Assembly (NCBI GenBank): GCA_030549495.1
Contig: JAUIRK010000788.1
Span: 1-64,000, forward strand
Origin: Nectonema munidae
Lineage: Eukaryota; Nematomorpha; Nectonematoida; Nectonematidae
Direction of reading: 5' to 3'
Length of the DNA stretch: 64,000 nt
In this document: piece after piece, positions 53,701 through 61,080 of the stretch
Layout of the letters: each line of letters begins with the position of its first letter
Position numbering within the stretch: position 1 is the stretch's first letter
Notes under the pieces: generated by a model
Databases searched by the model: none
Told to the model about the DNA's origin: nothing
The model's input: only the letters and a program-made list of their open reading frames with translations
Position numbers and translations under genes: made by a program

Positions 53701-56700
53701 TATTTTACCAATAAATAGTTAGTTTTCTAAAAAACTAAAATAAAATAAGATCAATTATTGAGAAAAAGGGAACTAAAGATATTACAAAATAAAGGAACTA
53801 AATACTTTAAGAAAAGATAATTAAAAATTAAAATACTTCTGCGTGGTTTCCTGGCGTTAAAACTTTACAACATCTTTCACATTTTAAACAGTATGGATGC
53901 CAATCTTTGCCAAGAGAAGATTTTTTTTCAGCTAAATACATTCTATTATTTTAAAAAATATACAAACTTTGACTATTATCAAAAAATTACGCAAAGCGAA
54001 TGGTAAAAAAATATTATGTGGAAAATGAAAGCTAAAAAAACAAAATTAAGGATTGACATGATCTGGCCTATATCGAAAAAGTGGCACTTCATGGAAGTGA
54101 TATAGCAAAGGGGTGTCATAAATACCGTATTATAGATGACACAACGATGGAGTGACAGAAAGTATAATTAAATTTAATATTCAAATTATTAAATTTCTTG
54201 TTTTCCACCAAGAAATTATCTTCCACCTCATATTTGTTTACATTTCTTAAAATGAAATACAAATTGTGTGCAATCCTCTGAAGATATTCGTCAAAAGCAA
54301 AAGTTCTATGCCTCCTGACAACAGTTGCAAGCGTCTCTTCCCTCTGGATATGTTCTCACTTCTTTGTTAATTTGTTCCCTGCAATCAATGACTCCATCCC
54401 ATAACCTGTGTGATGGTTTTCTGGGGATATTGCATACTTTGCGTAATTAAAAAGAGAAATGTAGAGATATTACTCTTTTGAAAGTGATGTTATGTTACTC
54501 CTATTAAATGTAACACTTTGAACAGAACAGGCATGATCAGATGTGAAGATAGACGAAAATTTTTATTCATATGAAACTATAATAGTTTGGTTATTATAAG
54601 GCTATACTTTAAAAGCGTCAGTATTTAGATTTTAGAATAATAATTATATAAATTCATTTAGGACCTTCCCCATTTCCTCTATATTTTTGGTTACATCTGC
54701 ATATAAAAAATAAATATATATTGGTTGACTGGCAAGCCAAAGGGGGGACAAAAAAACAAAGCTTTTTTTCTCTTGACAAGCCTACTCTTATAAATATGTA
54801 AGAAATTAAGATATGCGATTGATAACTTAGGATTACCCGATGAAATCAAAATTCCAAGTCTAATATAAATGATTTTTATGAGACATACAAAAATCAGGGC
54901 ATTAGAAAAGAGAAAAAATTTACGTTTCAAATTTTAAAATTAATCGATTGGAACAATCATAAACTATACACTCAACCCATATTTAAAGGTCACGTCTATT
55001 AAACGAAAACCTGTCTAAAACGAGCAGTTTCAATTTCCCCATTGTAATCTTGATTGAGCTGTTTCTACCTTGATTTAGCGACCAACCTTGGGCAAAGACC
55101 ATTTTTGATGGTTTCTTAACCCTTAGTGAACGGATGGGGTCCATTAGTACCCCAGTGAGTTTTTATACTCAAGTTTTTTTTCAATTTTTTTTTAAAATTA
55201 TTAATATTCTCTGTATTTTATCATTCGTGGTTCATGAATATTTACAAGTAATAATATCTTGACAAAATCAATTTTCTAAAGAATAATACTCATATTACTA
55301 CAATGAGAATTTTATTTCTCATGGACCCCATCAGTTAGACAAAAAACAAAAAAGTCGTGTACAAAATGTGGCAAAGCTGTATGTGAAGCCCACTATTTTT
55401 ATATTTGTGAAGATTGCACACCAAATTAAATTCATTAATTTCATTATTATTTGTTTTAATAAAAAAAATAAAAAAAAAACTATAAACAAAGCTTTTTTTT
55501 TACTATTTTTTTCAAGTGGACACTATAAAATTTATACATCATATGTTGTTATAGAATTTCATCACAAAAGTGTCAATAATACATATGTAAGGTTTAGAAA
55601 TCTTAAACTCATACAAAATGTAGTTATTTAAATATAATGAAATGGGGTCCACATGGACCCCATTAGTTTTCTAAGTAATTTTAAAGACTCAGTCCACGAA
55701 GGGTTAATCGGTTAACGAGCAGAGTTGACCTTATAAAAATATTATCGTCTGCGTTTATAAATGATTATAAATTAAAAATTTTAAAAATAATAAATGTATC
55801 AAAATACTTTTTGATACAAATCGTCTGCTTTATATTAAACATCATCTGATTACTCTAGTCTTTAACGGGTTAATACAGTTGGATTTTTTACAGGGGCGCA
55901 CAAAGTGGAAATTATTGAAGGTAGGGGGTGGGACGTATTTTTTTAATAGTATTTACTTTAAAAATTTCCTATCAATGTATTTAATTTTCATATTTTATAT
56001 AGAAATTTCATTAAACCATGAATATATTTTAGCAAAAATAATTTTTAAAAAATTTTTATTCATAAAAAAAGAAAAAAACTTTATTTATTTATTTCGTAGG
56101 GGGGGGGGGGGGGTAATCTACAAATTATCAATCCGGGGGAGGTAATTCATATATAAAAATGGCAGTTTATTTTGACAAATGTTACCAGATAAATCATTAG
56201 AATTTATAATTATGAAGTATTATGATTCAAAAGAACCTAAAACTTGAATAACAGTACTCGTTCCTGCAAATATAATGAATCAGACAAACTATCTCTGTTA
56301 ATAATTGGAAAATCTAAAAACCCTATATATTAATTTGAAAAATTACCTGTTGAATATAGCTCATATGAAAAAGCTTAGAAGACTAGAGAAGTTTCTAAAA
56401 AATTGTTAAGAAACCTTGATCATAAAATGAGAATAGAAGGAAGAAAAATTACTCTTTTGATGGATAAGTCTACGGCATCAGAATATTTAGCTAATTTTTT
56501 GAATAAATAAGGAATCTTTCTTCTGGAAAAGTTTCAAGAAAAATTTAAACAAAAACTAATTAAGGTTCCACTTTAAAAAGTATCTACTATAGCAGAGGTA
56601 CTCAATTGGCGGCCCGCGGTCCGAATCCAGACCTTTTGAGTGTTGTAGATGGACCCCAGGCGAACATTATTATTAAGAATTTCAATCATTATTTATTATT

Positions 56701-58340
56701 AAAATGAACATATGAAATTATAATTTTATTATTATTAGTTAATACAAAGTACAATATAATTTATTTCCATTGCAAATGTTATTCTCCTAAACTAAGCTTT
56801 ATCTTATCTTTAACTTATCGCTTTATAGGTGACATGGCATGTTCGAAAAAAAAGGTTGATGATGAAAATCGTTCCTTCAAGGAAGAATAGATAAAACAGT
56901 AGGCTTTCACTCTTCCCACAACCAGCTCTAAGCCAATTTGCCTTATATGTAGCGAAACCATTGCCTTAGCGAAGAGCAGTAATATGAAACGCCATTATGA
57001 AACTAAATACAGTGGATTTGAAAAGATGTATAATCAAGGAACTGAAGAGAGAAAAAATATAATAATTAAGCTTAAATCGCAGTATGAGAGGTCAATCATA
57101 GTTCTTGTCAATACTATGACAGCCCAGGAGAAGGCATTGGAGTTTGCTTGGATCTTGGGAAAACAAGAAAACATTTGAAAATAAATATAAAATAAAGAAA
57201 TTCAAATTTGAAAATTGTAAAATCTGGGAGTTCAGGCAAGAAATGCACAAAACTTGGTTGAATTGGTCAAATTCTCTAAATCATAATTGGTTTTATTAAC
57301 CCCAAAATCTGTCAAGGATTAATATCAATGCAAAAAAGATGTCAATAAGCTGTAGTTGGGAACAATGAATGTGCAACTAAGTATTAGAACATGTGCCCAA
57401 TATCTTTACGTGTATTGTTCTGTTATAAAGTCTGTGTCGAAATTGAAGTAAGACGTAGGTTATAGAAGAGCCAGTCGAAATCTTAAAAAGTTTGGATAAG
57501 ACTGAAAGACAGGGTTCTGACTCCGACTCTGAAATTGCAAATAATGGTTTATTTTTTTTAAATATATTTTTAATCGATTAAAAAGGGTTACTTTATTTCT
57601 TTTAAGCATCTGAATAATTTTACAATGAGAAAAATAAGCATTAAATATCAATCTTGCATCATATTTTAATCAGATATTCGTCTACAAAATGTAAACAAGA
57701 GTTGAGATTCAGACTCCGGTAATTACTTAGTTTTGGACTTGTCACTTTACAAGAATTTTTATAACTAGCTTCACAAAATATAAATAATACTTCATAAACA
57801 ACATAAAAAATTTTGTGTATAACAAATTAAACTTGAACAAAATAGAAAAAATGCATAAATATTAATTGTAAGCCCTTTAAATTTTGCGCAAAATTTGTTA
57901 TAAGAAATCGTCTAAATTTAGAAAATTTCTGAAGAAACTTTAAATACACAAAGTAGAACATTATAAAAATATTTGAGTATTAAACTTTTTTGAGTATCTT
58001 ATTAAAAAAGGAGTGTAAAACTGTAAAATATTAAAGTAAAAAAATACAAGGAATATAAACTAATGATATTGCTTCCAAATATTTTGACTATCTGAAATTA
58101 ATTTATGTTGTCGCTATCATATTACACTTTTACCTGTCCTACATATTTATCCTGAAGAAAAGTCATTGTAATGCACTCAGCAAAACAATGCATTTTTTTA
58201 TAATTTTAATATTTATTTTATGAATTGTTAGTAAAATAACATAATTACATATACATATTTAAAATAATTTTATTATAAAAATTAAGGAATAAAGTTGTTA
58301 TACCAAAATAAACTTCCTTTTTACATCTTGGACACTTCAT
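35734..58340 (-). CDS. CRIP1: Cysteine-rich intestinal protein-like single LIM protein (CRIP), complete
   Basis: Small zinc-binding LIM protein; family members act as adaptors, and the exact role is not set by sequence. Four minus-strand exons splice to 228 nt, 75 residues: 58340-58304, 53931-53837, 48348-48291 and 35771-35734. Zinc ligands fit the LIM pattern: C3, C6, H24, C27, C30, C33, C51 and C55. Family signatures are [13 protein letters not shown] at the start, [16 protein letters not shown] in the middle, [12 protein letters not shown], then [16 protein letters not shown] at the end (human CRIP1: FGPKGFGRGGAESH). Human CRIP1 is 77 residues. Splice sites are GT-AG with agreeing phases 1, 0 and 1. 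Introns are 4.4, 5.5 and 12.5 kb and packed with transposons, extreme for a coding sequence of this size. CRIP1, CRIP2 and CRIP3 paralogues cannot be separated here; a single LIM domain favours CRIP1. Confidence 0.93.
35772..37369. other. CRIP intron 3, left part
   Basis: AT-rich. Contains the repeat copy at 36590-36717. 35876-35945 holds two similar words, GGACTGGTCAAAACTGTCC and TTGGTCAAAACAGTCCCATT. No exon seen. Confidence 0.35.
36590..36717. repeat. hAT-end repeat copy 2
   Basis: Matches 35255-35387 and ends AAATCTGGCAGCCCTA, the better preserved version of the inverse TAGGGCTGCCAGATTT hAT terminus. No partner end identified. Confidence 0.7.
37370..37990 (+). pseudogene. piggyBac transposase relic 2 (different lineage)
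   Basis: Plus strand: PFELKVYAI then [20 protein letters not shown] (about 37390-37515), [18 protein letters not shown] (about 37570-37622), [12 protein letters not shown] (about 37780-37812), [20 protein letters not shown] (about 37815-37880) and a following [12 protein letters not shown] segment. These are, in order, the piggyBac blocks around the first aspartates (Y-D-R-F-F-T-S) and the KYGVDIVDQM block with the late catalytic D. Stops and frame changes throughout. It differs from relic 1 (GGTDIVDQRM), so at least two piggyBac lineages have been active. Confidence 0.82.
37991..40763. other. CRIP intron 3, AT-rich unassigned part
   Basis: No supported gene. Open frames 38175-38411 (minus), 38326-38511 (plus) and 39477-39704 (minus) match nothing I recognise. 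Around 40004-40075 the words GTGTTTCTAAACTTTTT and GAAGAACCCTTGAAA look like a decayed hAT (Charlie-type) end. Confidence 0.35.
40764..41094. mobile_element. Non-autonomous hAT element, 331 bp, perfect target duplication
   Basis: Ends CAGGGGCGGATTAGAGG and, inverted, CAGGGCCAGATTAACATAGG. The 8-bp duplication GGTATAAG flanks it exactly (40756-40763 and 41095-41102). Interior is non-coding with GGGCTGGGGCTTTAGCT near the left and TGGCTGTAGCCCCAATAGCC near the right, an inverted subterminal pair. Well preserved, hence fairly young. Confidence 0.92.
41132..42054 (-). mobile_element. Deleted hAT element with C-terminal transposase piece
   Basis: Ends CAGGGCAAACAATTTTTGACC and, inverted, CAGGGGGAACAAAAGTCAAT. 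Flanks share GTTAT (GTTATTAG and GTTATCCA), a decayed target duplication. Minus strand 41460-41345 reads [20 protein letters not shown], the hAT dimerisation core. The interior is rich in TTTTTTGAC repeats. It lies 37 bp from the 331-bp element. Confidence 0.75.
42182..43332. mobile_element. Non-autonomous hAT (TAGAGCCCTGCG ends) with GC-rich subterminal repeats
   Basis: Ends TAGAGCCCTGCGCGAGG and, inverted, TAGAGCCCTGCGTGGGTC. The 8-bp duplication GCGCACAT is perfect (42174-42181 and 43333-43340). Subterminal zones are strikingly GC-rich: repeated GCGGGT words on the left and at least three tandem copies of GGGGC-GGGCAACGCAGTTTGAATAGTT-type units on the right (43130-43300). Open frames 42077-42517 and 43122-43484 are by-products of this composition. 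A family A TTAA MITE is inserted at 42700-42838. Confidence 0.9.
42700..42838. repeat. TTAA MITE, family A, nested in hAT
   Basis: TTAACCCATTAAGTCTCTAT to ATGGTACTTAATGGGTTAA; very close to 6507-6644 along the full length. The insertion is younger than the surrounding hAT. Confidence 0.88.
43341..44771. other. CRIP intron 3, unassigned
   Basis: 43680-43760 holds a short degenerate tandem repeat of CAAGCTCTCTTCTCTCATT (about 21-24 bp per unit). 43341-43375 is a G-rich then C-rich palindromic stretch. Remaining sequence AT-rich, nothing else seen. Confidence 0.4.
44772..44896 (-). repeat. tRNA-like SINE, copy 1
   Basis: On the minus strand, TGGTTGAGATGATGG resembles a pol III A box and, about 38 bp later, AGATTCGATTCCTC a B box, the arrangement of a tRNA-derived SINE head. 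A second diverged copy is at 53396-53475, sharing TGTCAAACTATGA. tRNA folding was not attempted beyond this. Confidence 0.5.
44897..46236. other. CRIP intron 3, AT-rich
   Basis: No exon, end repeat or open frame supported. Confidence 0.4.
46237..46371. repeat. TTAA MITE, family B
   Basis: TTAACCAGTTAACGATTTGA to AGTCGTTTGTAGGTTAA, with GTCGACCTTAGA, GCGTTTATAAATG and GAGATATCGTTGGATT inside. Shares its right TTAA with the next MITE. Confidence 0.8.
46368..48274. repeat. TTAA MITE family C split by a hAT insertion
   Basis: Left part 46368-46450 (TTAACCCTTTAGCAAAGCAA ... CTCTGCGTTTC) and right part 48239-48274 (GGAACAATAACC ... GGGTAAATTAA) together form the two halves of a family C MITE, as judged against 14616 and 18206. 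The hAT at 46451-48238 sits between. Confidence 0.7.
46451..48238 (-). mobile_element. hAT element (GTF2IRD2/ZBED5-like), 1.8 kb
   Basis: Ends CAGGGGATACCAAACTTTTT and, inverted, CAGAAAATACCAAACTACGG. Target duplication CTCTATAG / CTATATAG (7 of 8). Transposase pieces on the minus strand include, at 47283-47567, [20 protein letters not shown] and [20 protein letters not shown], a hallmark of GTF2IRD2-like hAT proteins. Near 47580-47770 are decayed [22 protein letters not shown] pieces, and 47026-47247 follows downstream ([20 protein letters not shown]). Broken by stops and deletions. Confidence 0.85.
48291..48348 (-). CDS. CRIP1: CRIP exon 3
   Basis: Acceptor AATTTTTTCAG, donor CCTAGAG/GTAATT. 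58 nt encode [19 protein letters not shown] plus one base, containing the last two LIM zinc ligands (C51, C55). Sits only 17 bp from the end of the MITE/hAT insertion complex. Confidence 0.92.
48349..49195. other. CRIP intron 2, AT-rich
   Basis: Nothing supported. Around 49073-49120 short words resemble the arms of the following fold-back element. Confidence 0.35.
49196..49515. repeat. Fold-back element with about 100-bp inverted arms
   Basis: Left arm from AATTGGTCGAATGTGATAAT to GTGACAATTCGTTGAA; right arm is its inverse, from TTCAACGAATTGTCACTTCC to GTCTTTGGACCAATT. Both arms contain GGGTGAATCATA. The arms themselves repeat the word AATTCGTTGAA several times. A related arm fragment lies at 48033-48062 inside the hAT. 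The RNA would form a long hairpin. Confidence 0.75.
49516..51109. other. CRIP intron 2, AT-rich
   Basis: No gene, transposon end or repeat recognised. Confidence 0.4.
51110..51860 (-). pseudogene. hAT transposase C-terminal relic (SCAND3/ZBED5-like)
   Basis: Minus strand: near 51800-51680 [20 protein letters not shown], then IRNPF- and [24 protein letters not shown] pieces. 51379-51134 reads [40 protein letters not shown] and [20 protein letters not shown], the dimerisation domain of GTF2IRD2/ZBED5-type hATs. Frame changes between parts. Ends not identified. Confidence 0.8.
52025..52355 (+). pseudogene. Tigger/pogo (Jerky-type) transposase fragment, copy 1
   Basis: Plus strand 52095-52320 reads [15 protein letters not shown], then KNPIYF-like, [15 protein letters not shown] and [20 protein letters not shown]. 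This matches the Tigger layout LTVLVCANADGSDKLPLLVI, GKSKNPR and LD.KM....RKI.L..D; the D of LLMD is the second catalytic aspartate position. Same segment repeated at 56180-56530. Confidence 0.75.
52583..52602. repeat. (AC)n microsatellite
   Basis: About ten AC units followed by ATACACAT. Simple repeat in CRIP intron 2. Confidence 0.9.
52604..53395. other. CRIP intron 2, AT-rich
   Basis: Nothing recognised. Confidence 0.4.
53396..53475 (-). repeat. tRNA-like SINE, copy 2
   Basis: On the minus strand it carries TGGGTTCAATCCATC, a good pol III B box, and lines up with 44772-44896 through TGACATAAGCGG/TGACACAGGCAA and TCATAGTTTGACA. The head end is shorter than copy 1. Confidence 0.5.
53837..53931 (-). 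CDS. CRIP1: CRIP exon 2 (LIM core)
   Basis: Acceptor AATGTATTTAG, donor GCAGAA/GTATTT. 95 nt encode (A)[19 protein letters not shown] then [12 protein letters not shown], with zinc ligands H24, C27, C30 and C33. Confidence 0.93.
53932..55115. other. CRIP intron 1, left part
   Basis: No exon. 54270-54450 has a minus-strand stretch with uneven codon-like content that I could not assign. Open frame 54691-54930 has no relative. Otherwise AT-rich. Confidence 0.35.
55116..55707. mobile_element. piggyBac-derived deletion element with Cys-rich tail
   Basis: Borders TTAACCCTTAGTGAACGGAT and, inverted, TTAACCCTTCGTGGACTGAG, both with TTAA. GGGGTCCATTAGTACCCC lies inside the left end and GGGGTCCACATGGACCCC inside the right: paired palindromes as in the element at 24974. 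It retains only the transposase C-terminal zinc module (55322-55429). Confidence 0.88.
55322..55429 (+). pseudogene. piggyBac transposase Cys-rich C-terminal domain
   Basis: Plus strand reads [20 protein letters not shown] then [16 protein letters not shown]: C-x2-C-x4-C-x2-H-x4-C-x2-C, the zinc module that ends piggyBac transposases and binds the element ends. This frame is not the longest open frame of the region. No catalytic domain is present, so it is a leftover carried by a non-autonomous element. Confidence 0.82.
55704..55873. repeat. TTAA MITE, family B, abutting the piggyBac element
   Basis: TTAATCGGTTAACGAGCAGA to CTCTAGTCTTTAACGGGTTAA, with TTATCGTCTGCGTTTATAAA and ACAAATCGTCTGCTTTATAT inside. 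About 40 bp longer than other copies through an AT-rich internal expansion. Shares TTAA 55704-55707 with the piggyBac element. Confidence 0.82.
55891..56145. repeat. hAT-like end pieces with G run
   Basis: CAGGGGCGCACAAAGTGG at 55891 is a hAT-type left terminus, followed by GGTAGGGGGTGGGACG. A run of about 16 G at 56099-56114 and AATCCGGGGGAGGTAATTC at about 56131 may be the other side. No target duplication seen; probably decayed. Confidence 0.45.
56180..56530 (+). pseudogene. Tigger/pogo transposase fragment, copy 2
   Basis: About 300 bp clearly similar to 52025-52355 (shared ACTTGAATAACAGTACTCG, CATAAAATGAGAATA and ATTACTCTTTTGATGGATAA). This copy keeps [20 protein letters not shown] and the [13 protein letters not shown] word better than copy 1. 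Broken by stops. The two copies lie in CRIP introns 2 and 1. Confidence 0.72.
56593..57178 (+). pseudogene. hAT relic: left end and BED zinc finger (GTF2IRD2-like)
   Basis: Left terminus CAGAGGTACTCAATTGGCGG at 56593 is followed by non-coding leader. From ATG 56834 the plus strand reads [18 protein letters not shown], stop, then [20 protein letters not shown] and [20 protein letters not shown] (a BED finger: C-x2-C ... H-x4/5-H/Y), ending [22 protein letters not shown]. This is the N terminus of GTF2IRD2-type hAT transposases; the rest is missing after 57178. Confidence 0.85.
57179..58303. other. CRIP intron 1, right part
   Basis: AT-rich, no exon or repeat recognised. Confidence 0.4.
58304..58340 (-). 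CDS. CRIP1: CRIP exon 1 with start codon
   Basis: ATG at 58340-58338. Encodes [12 protein letters not shown] plus one base; donor TTTTG/GTATAA. It supplies the first two LIM cysteines (C3, C6). An alternative start is excluded because the next upstream in-frame codons do not extend the family similarity. Confidence 0.9.
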
Positions 58341-58980
58341 TCCTGAATTTTTAAAATTAAACAAGCAGAAGAGAAAGTGATAACAAAATAAAGAGTTAAA
58401 TTTTAAAAAAAATTTTAATTAATCTAAAAAGATATTTTTTTAAGGATTATATATATATCAATCAAGAAAATTTACTCCTAAAATCCGTCAAGGTTATCAA
58501 AAATTATAAGCAGGTCAAGGTATACAAATAAATTCAATTCAATTTATTAAATTAAGATTTGCTACCACAAAAAGCAATAAATATAGTAAGACACTGTAAA
58601 ATAACAAAAAAAGAAATTTTTTGCTAGTATTAGATGGTTCAACCTACTTAAAGATAGCAACCAGCCTTGTATTAACTAAAACACTCATAGTAAATTAGGC
58701 ACTCTTCTCTGAGGAGGCTATTGTGAAAGTTGCGCTCTCCTTTTTAAATCGCCATTGTTTCAAGACCAATTGGATAAAATAGTGAGCATAGTGACTATGG
58801 ACCATCTGTTAGAATTCCAGTAAATAGGAGAATATAATGGCAATCTGTCATGCTCACATTTTTGCACTTTAACATTAACGGTTTAATATATAAGAAGAAA
58901 GGGGTTAGAAGAAAATATATATACAAAATGACAGGCTAAAAAGTAATTTTTTAATGTTGAAGTATGCGAAAAACGAACTA
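58341..58980. other. CRIP upstream region
   Basis: Expected to hold the promoter and 5' untranslated region, but no TATA box or other element stands out in this AT-rich sequence. Confidence 0.3.
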
Positions 58981-59560
58981 AAAAACGTATGATTGAAATT
59001 AAAATTTTTTTGTACTAGCATTTGAATGATGGAGTCAAGATAAGGAAACCATACTGCTCTTTTGAAGTATTCGCTTACTGACTCTGCTGGAACATTGTTG
59101 CGGTTTTTTTGCCTTGGAAGTTTAATTTCGACTCCAATATTAGCAGCTAATTATTCACATGATGGAAATACACCATGACTTTTGTTTTCCCATTCGTCCG
59201 ATGATTTTCTCCATTGAAATAAAGTTTCTTTTACTAATTCAATATTTTGGAGGCAAGCAATCAAGTCTGCATTTATTAACTGTAGTGTTTTGGAGAGATG
59301 ATGAGTTAGAGTCATAACTTTTTTCCCATGCTATTGACACTATCAAAGCAGGGTCCAACAAACTTTTCATTAGTGAAGTTGCTTTATCTGAGATTTTCTT
59401 TTCCTTCAATTATATCTTCTAATGTGTTGATAATCGATAGAAAGTTAGCCTTAAAATCATAATGGCATCTTGTCGAGCAACAAATCTTGTTTCGCTATAC
59501 GAAATTAGATGTAAATTACTACTACCAGCATCTTTAAATTTTTTTCCATTATATTTCGCC
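58981..59560 (-). pseudogene. hAT transposase relic (ZMYM1/THAP12-like type)
   Basis: Minus strand, from about 59520 downwards: ETRFVARQDAIMILR, matching the T-R-W-x-A-R-x-D-A block. Then SLMKSLLDPALIVSIAWEKS with AYQLL..LQ-like sequence, then SWCISIM-like and NIGVEIKLPRQKNRNNVPAE, SVSEYFKRAVWFPYLDSIIQ. This order (RW.AR.DA ... LQ....DL..C ... EIK.PR...R..VP..S..EYF.RA...P.LD) is typical of THAP12/ZMYM1-like hAT proteins. Several stops and frame changes; no ends identified. Confidence 0.72.
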
Positions 59561-59745
59561 TTTTACTTGAATCATTTATAAAATGTATAACAGATTCAAG
59601 AACACAAAACAATTTTAGAAAACTCTTCTCTGTTCTGAAATGAAAAATTCTCAAAATCTGTACGATTGAACGCGGGTAGAGAACTTTTTTGTGAGCTCCA
59701 ATCTGTATATACCGATTGTTTCGATTCCATAGTTTGCTATGTACA

Positions 59746-59870
59746 TTAGGGTTTGCTCCCGGTTCTGAAATACCGGGATGTTCCCGGTTCTAAAAATTTG
59801 AGAACCGTCTCAGAACCGGAAAGTATTCCCGTATTTGTTCCGAGAATAAGGTCTCACACAAAATCCTTTT
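59746..59870. repeat. hAT-like end with CCCGGTTCT repeats
   Basis: Begins TAGGGTTTGCTCCCGGTTCT, and the words CCCGGTTCT and AGAACCG recur in both orientations, as in hAT subterminal regions. It ends where the LINE sequence starts (about 59880). No second end seen. Confidence 0.45.
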
Positions 59871-59879
59871 GAAAAAACT

Positions 59880-61080
59880 CTTTATGAAGTGACGTTGAAG
59901 TTTTTTGCATCCTATGTTTTTGGAAGGAAACAGTTTGTCAATTATGGTAAAGCTAATTCATCTCCTCTCTCTATCAGTAGAGGCGTTCCCCAACGATCTA
60001 TATTGGGTCCGTTACTTTTTGACATATATATGAACTATTTTTTTGAATGTACTTCTTTTTTCAATGTCATAATGTATTCAGGTGATGTGACTCTATTCTT
60101 TCCTTATGCTTTGAACTATATGATTCCTTTGCACTAAATTTTTCACAAATATAGCAATGGTGTTTAAACAATCATCTTACACTTAATGAAGCTATGATTA
60201 TTTCGAATAAGTCTAATGTAGATCATGCACTTTTTTGCAAAGAAGATTTAAATGTCTTTTCCAAAGTTAGTTTTCTTGGTTTGATCATTGACAATAAATT
60301 ATCCTTCCAGCAACACGTCAATCTTCTCTCTTTAAAAGTTGGAAAAATTATTGGAATTCTAAAGCACAAACAAAAGTTTTTCCCAACGCATATACTTTTA
60401 ATTCTCTTGAAGACTCCCTTTCTCCCCCGTCTTTGTTACAATTTGATTAACTATAGACATTGCAATTTACGCTTACTAGAAGTTTTAAACAAAAAAGCTA
60501 TACGAGTTGTCTCCAAAGCAAAAAAATTTTCCCACACAAACGATTTATTTTTAAGGCATAGTCTGCTGAAATTAGAAGATATCTATTCTCAAAAATTTGT
60601 TATGTTTCTCTTATCAAATTTAACTCCTCTCATGAACACTTCCAAAATCTGATTACATATACATCCAGAGCCCGCACTAACCAAAAGCAAATTCGACCAA
60701 TATCGAAAACAAGAGCTAAAGAAGATCATAAAAGTAAGGTGATGAGGATTGAGGAGTATAATTAACTATTATTAAAAAAAAGCGAAAGAAGAAATCTTTT
60801 TATTAACAATATATTATTTTTAGAGTAATAAAGCAATTTACATGTCAAACATTTAGCGCGGGCCCTGTACATCCAAACCACATTACTCTTTCAGGAACGT
60901 ATATAATTTAGAGAAAGACTTGCTTTACCAAATTTGTCAATAAGATATAAAGTAGTTGTTTTTTACGAATCGTATTGAATGTTGTTAGGAGAAGGTGGTT
61001 CAAAAATAGTTTAAAAAAATTTCAAAATGTTTTTTCCTCTCTAAATATTCTCCGCGAAGTATATGCACTATGAAAGACTG
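59880..61080 (+). mobile_element. LINE relic 2 (Jockey/CR1-type), 5' truncated
   Basis: Starts inside the RT: FASYVFGRKQFVNYGKANSS then SISRGVPQRSILGPLLFDIY (motif GVPQGSILGPLLF). The catalytic box reads YSGD rather than YADD (about 60083), so catalytic aspartate(s) are lost. 60194-60652 continues with VSFLGLIIDNKLSFQQHVNL and the thumb and post-RT region ending in LLEVLNKKAIRVVSKAKKF. After a 200-bp hAT insertion (60666-60867) the C terminus resumes (NPHYSFRN..., about 60870-61070). The truncated 5' end is typical of LINE insertion. It is similar in type but not orientation to the LINE at 0.3-2.3 kb. Confidence 0.85.
60666..60867. mobile_element. Non-autonomous hAT, 200 bp, nested in LINE 2
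   Basis: Ends CAGAGCCCGCACTAACC and, inverted, CAGGGCCCGCGCTAAA. TACATC(C) occurs at both flanks, a shifted or eroded target duplication. The interior (AGAGCTAAAGAAGATCATAA ... AGAGTAATAAAGCAATTTAC) matches 24775-24930, so it is a deletion derivative of the same family as the element at 24667. Confidence 0.85.

Noticed and set aside
55368-55631. 87-codon frame in the piggyBac element
   Set aside because: It is in a different frame from the genuine Cys-rich module at 55322-55429; lysine/asparagine-rich AT translation.
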